The position numbers were made by a program, and so were the translations under genes. Under the pieces are notes generated by a model. The model did no database searches. It saw only the letters and a list, made by a program, of their open reading frames with translations, and was not told where the DNA came from. This document shows positions 8,850 to 17,559 of a stretch of 64,000 nucleotides of DNA, piece by piece. Where the stretch lies: contig CP065006.1 of the NCBI GenBank assembly GCA_016699695.1, positions 1,798,001 to 1,862,000 of the forward strand, read 5' to 3'. Source of the DNA: Bacteroidota bacterium. GTDB taxonomy: Bacteria; Bacteroidota; Bacteroidia; Bacteroidales; UBA10428. Each line of letters opens with the position of its first letter. Position 1 is the stretch's first letter.

Positions 8850-10253
8850 ATGAATAGCCTCCTGCGCGACCTCCGCGATGCCATTCGCGGAAGTGAACAA
8901 GATTATACCAAATTACGTCTCAGCCGTGCCATTTTTCTTTTGGCCATACCTATGGTACTGGAAATGCTATTCGAATCGACTTTTGCCATTCTGGATATCT
9001 TTTTTGTTTCCCGCATCAACAACGAAATAATTACCGGAGATATGGCTGCCTCTATTGTGGGTTTTACCGAATCGGTAATGACCATGATTTATGCCATAGG
9101 CATGGGTGTAGCCATGGGCACCACCGCGCTCGTTTCCAGACGCATCGGAGAAAAGCATGACCAGGATGCTGCCATTGGAGCAGGTCAGGCAATACTGCTC
9201 GGAATAATGTTGTCTTTTTTAATTGCTATTCCTGGCATTCTTTTTCCAGGAAAAATTCTCGAACTACTTAATGCCGAACCCAAAATAGTAGCCCACGGAA
9301 AGACTTATACTTCGCTCATGCTAGGGAGCAATGTGCTGATTATGCTTCTTTTTATTAATAACGCTATTTTCCGCAGCGCTGGCAATCCGGTACTTTCGAT
9401 GCGGGTGCTTATTCTGGCCAACCTCATTAACATGGTGCTGGATCCGATACTTATTTTTGGTTGGGGTCCCTTCCCCGAAATGGGCGTAACCGGGGCTGCA
9501 GTAGCCACTATTACGGGTAGAAGCATTGCCGTAGCATACCAGTTCTACCTTATGGCCAAAGGCGAAGGAAAAATTAAGCTAATCTGGCAATACTTTATCA
9601 TACGACCGAAGATCATTCAAAAAGTACTTTTTTTATCGGGTGGGGGCATGTTACAATTTATTATTGCTACTACCAGCTGGATATTCCTTTACAGTATTTT
9701 AGGTGAATATAAACATGAAGTAACAGCGGGTTATACCTATGCAATCAGGTTGTTTATATTTTTCTTATTGCCTGCCTGGGGTTTGAGCAATGCCGTATCG
9801 ACCCTGGTAGGCCAGAACCTGGGTGCCAACAACCCCGCCAGGGCTGAAAGGGCTGTTTATTATACCGGACTGGCCAACGTAGGCTACATGTTTGTAATAA
9901 TGCTTTTGTTTCTGTTCATTCCACATCACCTTGTCAATATTTTTAAAACCTCGCCACGGTCCTTTGAGGTGGCCGTTGACTGTTTACGCATAATAAGCAT
10001 TGGCAATATTTTTTATGGTTTTCAGATGGTTTTAGGTCAGGCCTTTAACGGAGCCGGCGATACCTACACCCCCACCTGGCTTAATTTCATTGCCTTTTGG
10101 CTGATAGAAATTCCTCTGGCATGGACACTTGCCAATGTAGCCGGCATGGAAGAGAAAGGTGTTTTCTGGTCGGTATTTATTGCCGAAACCATTCTTTGCC
10201 TCATCAGCTTTTATATTTTTACCCGCGGAAGGTGGAAGAAAATGCTCGTTTAA
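8850..10253 (+). CDS. MATE family multidrug/Na+ efflux transporter
   Basis: A 467-aa inner-membrane protein with about 12 hydrophobic segments in two similar halves. The N-terminal half starts with SRAIFLLAIPMVLEMLFES, and a conserved segment VTGAAVATITGRSIA closes it; the second half contains SGGGMLQFIIATTSW and GAGDTYTPTWLN. MATE proteins export cationic drugs and metabolites using H+ or Na+ gradients. Length is normal. The substrate is not predictable. Confidence 0.9.
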   Translation: MNSLLRDLRDAIRGSEQDYTKLRLSRAIFLLAIPMVLEMLFESTFAILDIFFVSRINNEIITGDMAASIVGFTESVMTMIYAIGMGVAMGTTALVSRRIGEKHDQDAAIGAGQAILLGIMLSFLIAIPGILFPGKILELLNAEPKIVAHGKTYTSLMLGSNVLIMLLFINNAIFRSAGNPVLSMRVLILANLINMVLDPILIFGWGPFPEMGVTGAAVATITGRSIAVAYQFYLMAKGEGKIKLIWQYFIIRPKIIQKVLFLSGGGMLQFIIATTSWIFLYSILGEYKHEVTAGYTYAIRLFIFFLLPAWGLSNAVSTLVGQNLGANNPARAERAVYYTGLANVGYMFVIMLLFLFIPHHLVNIFKTSPRSFEVAVDCLRIISIGNIFYGFQMVLGQAFNGAGDTYTPTWLNFIAFWLIEIPLAWTLANVAGMEEKGVFWSVFIAETILCLISFYIFTRGRWKKMLV

Positions 10254-10322
10254 ATTTGTACCAGGACTTTGGCATTAGGAAATAAAAAACCTTCTTGCTA
10301 ACTTCCGTTCAAAGCTTTTACC

Positions 10323-10889
10323 ATGGAATTTTTAGACAACAATTGGTTTAACTACCTGGTGCTTCCACTTTTAATAATTGCAGCACGTATCTGCGATGTG
10401 TCAATGGGCACCCTGCGCATTATTTACCTTTCGAAAGGATTAAAAACCCTGGCCGCTGTATTGGGTTTTTTCGAAGTGTTTATCTGGCTGATAGCCATCA
10501 CACGTATTATATCGAACCTCGACAATTGGATTAGTTTTGTGGCTTATCCCCTGGGCTTTTCGATTGGGGTGTACGTGGGCATGAAAATCGAGGAGCGCAT
10601 TGCTATCGGACAACAACTTGTGCGCATCATTACCCGCAAAGATGCTTCGCAACTCATACAAGGCCTTCGCACGAATGGTTACAGCGTTACCGCAATTAAA
10701 GCCGAAGGCAGCCAGGGAGAAGTGGGTGTATTGTATTCGATTGTGAACCGCAAGAACATGGATGATATTGTTGGCATTATAAAGCAATTTAACCCTAATG
10801 CCTTTTATACCATCGAAGATGTGAAATTTGTGAGCCAGAACCTACTCGCGCAGAAACAAATGTATGGCCGCGAGGTGAAGTTGAAATGA
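10323..10889 (+). CDS. UPF0316 (DUF2179/DUF5698) membrane protein
   Basis: A 188-aa protein with three hydrophobic helices in the first half (starting at about residues 12, 40 and 65) and a soluble C-terminal DUF2179-like domain (about 100-180). The signature ARICDVSMGTLRIIYLSKG near the N-terminus identifies the UPF0316 family. The function is unknown; the C-terminal domain is related to a ligand-binding module also seen in YitT-type proteins. A TAAATTTG box at 10251-10258 could be a promoter 65 bp upstream. Confidence 0.85.
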   Translation: MEFLDNNWFNYLVLPLLIIAARICDVSMGTLRIIYLSKGLKTLAAVLGFFEVFIWLIAITRIISNLDNWISFVAYPLGFSIGVYVGMKIEERIAIGQQLVRIITRKDASQLIQGLRTNGYSVTAIKAEGSQGEVGVLYSIVNRKNMDDIVGIIKQFNPNAFYTIEDVKFVSQNLLAQKQMYGREVKLK

Positions 10890-10950
10890 TAAGGGGATAT
10901 ATTGGCAGCTTATAAAACTTAGCTTTGCTTTTATCAATTAACGAGAAAAC

Positions 10951-11754
10951 CTAGATGGGTTCAAACATTACCCGATACCCCCCGAATTTGCGCACATTCA
11001 ATACACTCCTTTGGTCGAACATGAGGTACTGCCCTTTTATGCCTGTGAGTATCCCTTCTATTTGTGGAGATTTCTCCAGGTCGAGCGATGCTACTTTTTG
11101 AGGGTAGTCAAGCACCGGATAATCTATTTCAATCAGTTCATTTTCCCATACCAGGTAGGGTTCAAAGCTGCTGTCGAGTTTTTCTATTACCTGGCTTTTC
11201 ACCTCTGCAAGTGAATATTCAGCTTTAGATAAGCCTTGCAACATCTTTCGCCAGTTGGTTTTATCTGGTAAATACTGCTTCAACGCTACTTCTATTTGCC
11301 CCGCTAAAAACCTATTGGGGGTTCGTGCAAGCACCATTGCTTGAGTGGCACCCTGGTCTATCCAGCGGGTGGGCAACTGTGTGCTGCGGGTAACCCCTAC
11401 TTTAATGTCACCTGTGTCGGCCAAATACACAAACTGGTCGATCAGGCAATGGCTTTGGGCATAGTCCATGTCGCGGGCTATGCCTTCGTGGGCGCGGCAA
11501 AGCTCAGGGTGCAACACGCATTCTTCCGTTTCGGGAGAGCTGATAAAACAAGGGTAGCAATACCCCTGCGAAAAAGACTTGGCGGTTTTTCGTCCACACC
11601 GAATGCAGTTTATTTCACCTAAATATTTCAGTTGAATGGGTTTTCCAAGGAAATCATTCATGCAAATTTCCTTGTCGCCCAAGCTTAGGTAATAGTTCAC
11701 CGGCTTGCCAGGCTCGGTGCGCATTTTCTGAAGGTTGCCAGTGTATTCCATCAT
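10951..11754 (-). CDS. DUF2797 domain protein with zinc ribbon
   Basis: A 267-aa cytoplasmic protein. An N-terminal zinc-ribbon-like cluster, CIRCGRKT followed by CYPCF, precedes the conserved segment DIKVGVTRSTQLPTRWIDQGA, which resembles a GIY-YIG-like core. The function is not established. It is monocistronic and divergent from the large secreted protein at 11898. Confidence 0.8.
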   Translation of the reverse strand: MMEYTGNLQKMRTEPGKPVNYYLSLGDKEICMNDFLGKPIQLKYLGEINCIRCGRKTAKSFSQGYCYPCFISSPETEECVLHPELCRAHEGIARDMDYAQSHCLIDQFVYLADTGDIKVGVTRSTQLPTRWIDQGATQAMVLARTPNRFLAGQIEVALKQYLPDKTNWRKMLQGLSKAEYSLAEVKSQVIEKLDSSFEPYLVWENELIEIDYPVLDYPQKVASLDLEKSPQIEGILTGIKGQYLMFDQRSVLNVRKFGGYRVMFEPI

Positions 11755-11844
11755 TCAATCTGAACTATTTTATTGATAATCCTCACGATGAATCCTAATC
11801 AATGCGAGTTCTAATTATTTGAAAATCTCTTCCAAATTAAGACC

Positions 11845-11876
11845 TTGTCCTTTGCCTGATTAAATTACTATATTTG
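11845..11876 (+). promoter_or_regulatory. Bacteroidota-type promoter
   Basis: TTG at 11845-11847 and TATATTTG at 11869-11876, separated by 21 bases, match the -33/-7 (TAnnTTTG) promoter pattern described for Bacteroides. The ATG of the secreted propeller/barrel protein follows at 11898, giving a leader of about 15-20 nt. Confidence 0.6.
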
Positions 11877-11897
11877 ATATAACCATCCAATTTTTTC

Positions 11898-14810
11898 ATG
11901 AAAAGCTGGCTTATTTACCTGATGGCTGTCTTGCTGCTTGCATTTTATAATGGTACAGGATTGGCCCAGTTCTATTCTACAGGCACCGCCCCTTCTACTG
12001 TGAAATGGAAATCGATTCAAACCCCCCAGTTTCGGCTAATTTACCCTGCCGAAACAGAACAAATGGCACAAAAATATGCATCCACCCTTCGGCAGGTATA
12101 TCCTTTTACCGGTTACAGTCTTGCCCATAAACCCAAAAAACTCGACATTGTTTTATACAACCAAAGTGTAATTTCGAATGGATTTGTGGTGTGGGCGCCC
12201 AAACGAATGGAACTGATCACTACAAGCCCTCAGAATACCTATGCCCACAATTGGCTCGAACAACTGGCCCTTCATGAACACCGTCATGTGGTACAAATCG
12301 ACAAGCTCAACCAAGGATTTACCAAAGTCCTTAGCCTGTTCGGTGGCCAAATGGTGGCAGGTGCTATGTCGGGATTTTTACCGCTTTGGTACCTCGAAGG
12401 CGATGCGGTGGTTACCGAAACAGCCTTGTCGAATACCGGTCGTGGACGCGATCCTGAATTTATTCAGCAAGTGATGGCGGCCGAAACACAACTCGGGAAA
12501 AAAATCAGGTACGACGAATTTTACCTGGGCACATACAAAGCCTATGCACCAGATTATTACCACTACGGCTATTTTATGACTGCCTGGTCGCGTAAGCAAT
12601 ATCCAGACGGCTTATGGCCAAAAATTATCGACCAGGTAGCCCGTAAACCCTTCCTGATTGCACCCTTGCATTTTAAGTTGAAAAAAGAAACCGGCCTTTC
12701 GAAACTGGATTTGTACCGCGAAAGCACACAAACGCTGGCAAATGAATGGTTAAAAGAAAATGAACTTCGGGGAAACCATTCGGAGCATAAGCTTGCGTTC
12801 CCTACCAGTTATTCGTCCCGGTTCACAAGCTACAAATTCCCTTATCAAACCTCGAAAGGCAGCCTGATTGCAGTGCGTACCTCTATCGACGATATTGCAA
12901 GACTGGTGGAGATTGACCCGGACGGAAAAGAAAAAATATTGTATACCCTGGGGTCGTTTCGAGGTTCCACCATAGCCTGTAGCCCCAACTATATTGCCTG
13001 GGAGGAGATTCAATACGATACCCGCTGGGAACAAAAAAATTATTCGGTAATAAGAATTTATAACCAGAACAACGGAAAAACACATGTATTAAAATCGAAA
13101 GAAAGGCATTTTTCTCCAACTATCAGTCGCGATGAAACCACAATTGGTGTAATAAAAGACGATGGCATAAATCACAACTATTTAGAAATTTATGACATAT
13201 CTACTGGAAAATTAATTAAAAGATACTTAAAAGACCAGGAAACATATTTGTCCTACCCCGTCTGGCTCGATAGCCATAAAATTGCAGTGGTTGTGCTCAC
13301 TTCCGAAGGAAAAGGAATAGCGCAACTCGATACCCAAACAGGATTGTGGAAAGACTTGATGGCTCCCGCTTATTACAACATCGAAGCACTTGCTGCGGCA
13401 GGCAATGCCTTAGTTTTTACTTACAGTTACGATGGCCGTTCGAATATTTACAGCCTCGATACTGCTACCAGCGAAATCAGTCGCCTTACCGACGAAAAAA
13501 TCGGGGCTAACTATGCTTCCTTTGGAAATGGTACGGGCCAATTACTTTATTCCGAATACACTGCCGGTGGCTATCAGCCGAGAGCTCTCAAACCAAACCT
13601 AATCTGGGAGCCAATTAATGCCATTATAGCCTACACTTACTCATTAGCCGATACCATGGCAGCACAAGAAAAAATCAATATCCAAGATACTTTGTTGCCA
13701 CTTCAGCAATTCAGTTCAAAACCCTACCCCAAAGGCTTGCATTTATTCAATCTGCATAGCTGGATTTTGCCCTTCTACATTAATCTGACCGATCTGCCTG
13801 ACGAGGAATTAAGAATACTTCCTGGAATTACACTATTCTCGCAGAATAGTTTAAGCAATCTTACTTCAAGTATAAGTTACTATATTCAAGATGGCTATCA
13901 CTATCTGCAACCCCGCTTCAGTTTTCAGATGTTCTACCCCGTTATTAGTTTCGAATCGACTCTGGGTGGCCCACCGAATGTACTCACTAACTCGGCAAGC
14001 ATTACAAATCTTCCGGAAAGCATCCACAACCATGTGGAGTGGTTAACCGAAATCAGTGTGCCACTTAATTTCTCCACTTCGCGCTACAATTTAGGTCTGA
14101 TTCCTGCCGTAAAACACCGGTATGAGAATTTGTATGTGGCCGATTCCAGCAATTATGGGAATGCCTGGCTTACAAGTGAAGAGATCTATTATTACAAGGG
14201 ATATTCCAGCTTCGATTACAGGGCTAACTTCTATGCCTCTACCAAAATGGCTTACAAATCCCTATATCCGCGCTGGGCTTTTTACTATTTTGTTTCTCAT
14301 CTAACCCCTGCCATTCAAAAGCAATATTGGGGAAAGAGCACGGTAAATTTAGCAACAGTCTATTTGCCAGGTTTGTTCAGGCACCACTCCCTTCAATTTC
14401 AGTTTGGATTAGAAAACGGCTTTGGAAAACGCATGGCCTTACCGAGGGGTTATGCAGTTTTTAACGGAAGATATGATAAAGCCTTTAAGATCAACGCCGG
14501 ATATGGTTTTCAGGTAGCATACCCAGACCTCTCCATTGGACCACTGGTGTACATCAAACGGGTTCAAGCTTTGGTCTATTACGACCGTTTTCAGTACGAA
14601 AATACCCGCAACCAGAAACTGGGAACACTAAGCTCAGTTGGTATGGACCTAGGATTCGAAACCCACTTTCTCAGGTTTTACTGGAACTTTCTTCCAAGTC
14701 TTAGGTTGAGTTACCTCATTGAAAGCCAGTCCACAAGCTTCGATTTTTACATCTCCACCCGCTATTCCTTTGCACTCGGAGGAAACCAGGAAGAAAGTCG
14801 TTTGTTTTAA
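11898..14810 (+). CDS. Secreted HEXXH protein with propeller and C-terminal barrel-like region
   Basis: A 970-aa exported protein. A signal peptide (residues 1-23) is followed by a peptidase-like domain with HEHRH at residues 126-130 and a WYLEGDA segment (Glu167) fitting the third ligand of a gluzincin zinc site. Residues of about 290-560 look like a TolB/WD40-type propeller, with repeated 'DISTGK' and 'SLDTAT' strand-turns. The last 350 residues are rich in alternating aromatic strands (YYFVSHL, FQFGLENGFG, RLSYLIE) as in an outer-membrane barrel, and the chain ends in LF. Similar proteins are conserved in Bacteroidota without a known role; peptidase activity is inferred. Confidence 0.7.
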   Translation: MKSWLIYLMAVLLLAFYNGTGLAQFYSTGTAPSTVKWKSIQTPQFRLIYPAETEQMAQKYASTLRQVYPFTGYSLAHKPKKLDIVLYNQSVISNGFVVWAPKRMELITTSPQNTYAHNWLEQLALHEHRHVVQIDKLNQGFTKVLSLFGGQMVAGAMSGFLPLWYLEGDAVVTETALSNTGRGRDPEFIQQVMAAETQLGKKIRYDEFYLGTYKAYAPDYYHYGYFMTAWSRKQYPDGLWPKIIDQVARKPFLIAPLHFKLKKETGLSKLDLYRESTQTLANEWLKENELRGNHSEHKLAFPTSYSSRFTSYKFPYQTSKGSLIAVRTSIDDIARLVEIDPDGKEKILYTLGSFRGSTIACSPNYIAWEEIQYDTRWEQKNYSVIRIYNQNNGKTHVLKSKERHFSPTISRDETTIGVIKDDGINHNYLEIYDISTGKLIKRYLKDQETYLSYPVWLDSHKIAVVVLTSEGKGIAQLDTQTGLWKDLMAPAYYNIEALAAAGNALVFTYSYDGRSNIYSLDTATSEISRLTDEKIGANYASFGNGTGQLLYSEYTAGGYQPRALKPNLIWEPINAIIAYTYSLADTMAAQEKINIQDTLLPLQQFSSKPYPKGLHLFNLHSWILPFYINLTDLPDEELRILPGITLFSQNSLSNLTSSISYYIQDGYHYLQPRFSFQMFYPVISFESTLGGPPNVLTNSASITNLPESIHNHVEWLTEISVPLNFSTSRYNLGLIPAVKHRYENLYVADSSNYGNAWLTSEEIYYYKGYSSFDYRANFYASTKMAYKSLYPRWAFYYFVSHLTPAIQKQYWGKSTVNLATVYLPGLFRHHSLQFQFGLENGFGKRMALPRGYAVFNGRYDKAFKINAGYGFQVAYPDLSIGPLVYIKRVQALVYYDRFQYENTRNQKLGTLSSVGMDLGFETHFLRFYWNFLPSLRLSYLIESQSTSFDFYISTRYSFALGGNQEESRLF

Positions 14811-14821
14811 TTTGCTGCTAA

Positions 14822-15637
14822 TTAACGTGAATACTCTTCAATCAATTGGTTAAAGCGATTGATCAATTGCCATACTATTTCGTTTTGGGTGTCGAAACGA
14901 ACTTCATTGACAGAATTGGCAGGTAAAATTTTAGGAGAAGTTCCGGTTAAAAAACAAGCATTGAATAAGTTAATATCGCTTAACGAAATACTCTGTTCAA
15001 CATATTTAATATCCAAGTCAACTGCTATTTCAAGTACTTTTTTACGTGTAATGCCTTCAAGTAATAATCCGCGTGGTGGAGAGTAAAGGCAATTCCCCTT
15101 TACAAAGAATACATTGGTGCGGCTGCCCTCGGTAATATTACCTAAATGATCTACAAGCAAAACTTCAAAAACCTTTTGGCTTTCGAAAATTATTTGCAAT
15201 TGCTGGCGAACCTTATCATTCACTTCCGATTGTTTCACATGCGGGTTGGGTCGCTCCACTTCATAAGATCCTACTGCCACTCCATGTTGATAGGCTGTAG
15301 GAAGCGGATAACGAAAAGGATATAAATAAGCGGCAAAAAGTAATTTTCCTTCATGCGGTATGGCTTCGAAACGAAGGTTGCAAATGTTTAATCCATTTTT
15401 AGCAATAAGTTCCTTTAGAATGTCATCTACTTCCCTTTCGGTAAGTGGTGATTCGAGTTGGAGATTATAAAGTGAATTGGCAAAGCGTGCAAAATGATCT
15501 TCGGCAAAAAGCGCCCTGCCATTGACAACCCTCAGCACCTCATAAATATGATTGCCACGCATGGGTACTATCTGCTCAAAATCGCCAACCGGAAACCAAT
15601 TATTGTCGAAATAGAAACACTTGCCGGGTAGTTCCAT
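14822..15637 (-). CDS. Class IV PLP-dependent aminotransferase (PabC/D-amino acid type)
   Basis: A 271-aa fold-type IV enzyme. The PLP-binding motif GSRTNVFFVKG and the later EGITRKKVLEIA match the family, and Lys in PHVKQSEVN is the probable Schiff-base residue. Members include 4-amino-4-deoxychorismate lyase, D-amino-acid and branched-chain aminotransferases; the length and N-terminal GNHIYEVLRV favour the first two, but I cannot decide. A separate true branched-chain aminotransferase lies at 17560-18582. It is downstream of the TonB-like gene by 11 bp, probably in one transcript. Confidence 0.8.
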   Translation of the reverse strand: MELPGKCFYFDNNWFPVGDFEQIVPMRGNHIYEVLRVVNGRALFAEDHFARFANSLYNLQLESPLTEREVDDILKELIAKNGLNICNLRFEAIPHEGKLLFAAYLYPFRYPLPTAYQHGVAVGSYEVERPNPHVKQSEVNDKVRQQLQIIFESQKVFEVLLVDHLGNITEGSRTNVFFVKGNCLYSPPRGLLLEGITRKKVLEIAVDLDIKYVEQSISLSDINLFNACFLTGTSPKILPANSVNEVRFDTQNEIVWQLINRFNQLIEEYSR

Positions 15638-15648
15638 GTCAGAAAAGT

Positions 15649-16344
15649 TTATTGAGAAACAAAAACATAGGTAATGGTTCCATCCACGCGTTTGTCGGTA
15701 GTTTTATCGGCCTCGAAACGAAAATTCTGCGCCGATGCTACAGCCATTTCCATGATGCATTCTTCCTGTGTCGATGAGCTTTGAACACTAGCCTGCAAGA
15801 CATCGCCCGCCGGATTTACTGCTATGGCCACCACCACTGTTCCGCCTCCCTGGCAGCGGTAGATAGGCCTGTCGATATAACGTGCCTTGCGGTTAATAGG
15901 CACATTGTAGGTAATGCGGGTTTGTCCAAAATTGGTCTTTACCTCTTTCGGCTTGGTCTCCTTTTTCTCAAAAGTAACAGCAGGTTCTTCGGGCAATTGA
16001 TTTTCGAATTTTGGGTTCAAATCTTCTGTGCCGATTTCCTGCATCACTTCCTGAATGTATTTTTCGGTGCTGATTTCTTCGTTCATTTTATCGGCTACAT
16101 TCGAGGCAATGTTGCTCAAAGTTTGCTCTGTAAGCGGGGCAATCTCTTCTTTCACAGGCTGCGTCTCCTCAATAATCTGCTCGATAGATTTATAGGTTTC
16201 CTCGGACAATTCTATCTCAATCAGATCGTGGTGCTTGTTTTTAACCTCGCCGATTTTAAAAGTAAGAAACACAACAAGCAAAGCCAGGTGGAACACAATG
16301 GTGCCCAACAAACCTGTGATAATATTTCGCCTTTCTGCTTGCAT
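15649..16344 (-). CDS. TonB-like energy transducer protein
   Basis: A 231-aa protein with a single N-terminal membrane anchor (about 10-30), an acidic/charged spacer full of Glu and Lys (about 40-150), and a C-terminal TonB-like fold (about 165-231, with GGTVVVAIAVNPAGDVLQASV). This family transmits proton-motive force to outer-membrane receptors. ExbB/ExbD genes are not in the window. Two Cys residues in the C-terminal domain (YRCQGG and QEEC) could form a disulfide. It is the first gene of a two-gene transcript with the class IV aminotransferase. Confidence 0.75.
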   Translation of the reverse strand: MQAERRNIITGLLGTIVFHLALLVVFLTFKIGEVKNKHHDLIEIELSEETYKSIEQIIEETQPVKEEIAPLTEQTLSNIASNVADKMNEEISTEKYIQEVMQEIGTEDLNPKFENQLPEEPAVTFEKKETKPKEVKTNFGQTRITYNVPINRKARYIDRPIYRCQGGGTVVVAIAVNPAGDVLQASVQSSSTQEECIMEMAVASAQNFRFEADKTTDKRVDGTITYVFVSQ

Positions 16345-16588
16345 GTAGTCTGTGAGATTAAGAATGCGCCAAATTAGAAAGAATCAACCAAAAATAAAGC
16401 AAAATATTGCTCACAACGAACAGAAATCGATATAATATAGATGCGTTAAATCATCGAAATGAACCTTTTCAGAGCATTGACAATGACTTCGATATTTTGT
16501 AAATTGAGTTGCAGCTTCCAATCCTCTCAGTAAACCTTTTTAAGGTTCATGCAAAAATACCTTTTCAAACAAATATAACATTAATATC

Positions 16589-17317
16589 ATGGAAGAGAAT
16601 AAGGTAATAGAAACCATCGGGAGCATTACCAAAATGGAACACTTGCGTTCGGTAGAAACAGGTCCCTTGGTCAACACGCTGGTATTAAACAATATCACAC
16701 CCTTTCCGGGAATTAAAAGTGAAGATTTCAATGAAAGAAGCAGCCTTGGTTCCTTCTTTATTGTGCTACGGTATCGTTATGCGCCCGAAAAAATTAACCG
16801 AATTAACAGTAGTTTATTCAAAGATAAAAAACTGAACCGCTATCCTAGTTTTGGTGAAATCATCACACACGATTCCATACTCCCTTGCATTCGTCTGAAA
16901 GAAACTAGTATTTCAGAGCTTTCCGGCATTCAGGAATACCTTAGAAACAATACCCTGCAAATGATGGCTTATAAATTCTTCGACCAGCAAAGCAGGATAA
17001 AGATTTTTAAAACCTTTAAATTGGTTGAAACCAGCAATGGTATCTACCGAGATTTGAACGAAGGTGAAAAATTCTATCTCCAATATTCAGGCGAATTGAA
17101 CTGGAAACGATTCGAATACATTGTAAAAAAAATCAAATTCGATTGTAAAAACAAAGAATTCGATGCTGCCCTCGGTGTGATTTACCGTTTTTGCGGACCC
17201 CAAAATGTAATTCGCATATACGACAAAGACAAAACCGCCGAACGTGCTTTAACCCTCCGAAAACTCTTTATTACCGAAATTAAGAAGGAAATTAACATCA
17301 GTACTTTTCACGAATGA
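16589..17317 (+). CDS. Conserved hypothetical protein
   Basis: A 242-aa protein that I do not recognise. It has no signal peptide or membrane segment and is rich in Lys, Ile and Asn, with alternating strands and helices. The first 40 residues (IGSITKMEHLRSV, TLVLNNITPFPGI) look strand-rich, and the C-terminal half is helical and basic. Codon use resembles that of its neighbours. It stands alone on the plus strand and is followed by a hairpin-rich intergenic element and a terminator. The start at 16589 is the first ATG after a long AT-rich leader. Confidence 0.6.
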   Translation: MEENKVIETIGSITKMEHLRSVETGPLVNTLVLNNITPFPGIKSEDFNERSSLGSFFIVLRYRYAPEKINRINSSLFKDKKLNRYPSFGEIITHDSILPCIRLKETSISELSGIQEYLRNNTLQMMAYKFFDQQSRIKIFKTFKLVETSNGIYRDLNEGEKFYLQYSGELNWKRFEYIVKKIKFDCKNKEFDAALGVIYRFCGPQNVIRIYDKDKTAERALTLRKLFITEIKKEINISTFHE

Positions 17318-17480
17318 AGCTCCCCGCAGCAAGTTGACGGGGTATCTGCAAAGGATTTTATTTTATTCGCCTTAAGAGGCGGGGTATTTACCCGCGCACC
17401 CGCTTTCAGTCCCGATGGATTTAAATCGGGATTCGACTATAAAATTTCATTTCGTGAACTCATGAAATTTAAGTCTCACG
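17318..17480. repeat. Palindrome-rich, REP-like intergenic element
   Basis: Four hairpins lie in 160 bp. CCCCG at 17322-17326 pairs with CGGGG at 17338-17342. CGCC at 17369-17372 pairs with GGCG, overlapping a GCGGG/CCCGC hairpin. TCCCGAT pairs with ATCGGGA near 17410-17431. AAATTTCAT at 17442-17450 pairs with ATGAAATTT at 17462-17470. The phrase CGGGGTAT occurs twice. The arrangement resembles repetitive extragenic palindromes mobilised by Y1 transposases; it contains no ORF. Confidence 0.45.
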
Positions 17481-17499
17481 AATAAACACTGAAAAAAAT

Positions 17500-17543
17500 A
17501 AACCGGATCCCTGAATTGAATATTTCAGGAGTCCGGTTTTTTT
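17500..17543. terminator. Bidirectional intrinsic terminator
   Basis: AACCGGA and TCCGGTT, extended by CCTGAA/TTCAGG, give a stem of about 15 bp with one mismatch and one G-U pair. T7 follows on the plus strand and an A-run precedes it, so it serves the hypothetical gene at 16589 and ilvE, which converge here. Confidence 0.85.
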
Positions 17544-17559
17544 ATGCATTTTATGTTTA

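Noticed and set aside
15781..16377. 198-aa plus-strand frame opposite the TonB-like gene
   Set aside because: It is composed of Cys/His/Leu-rich nonsense typical of an antisense shadow, and the TonB-like frame explains the DNA.
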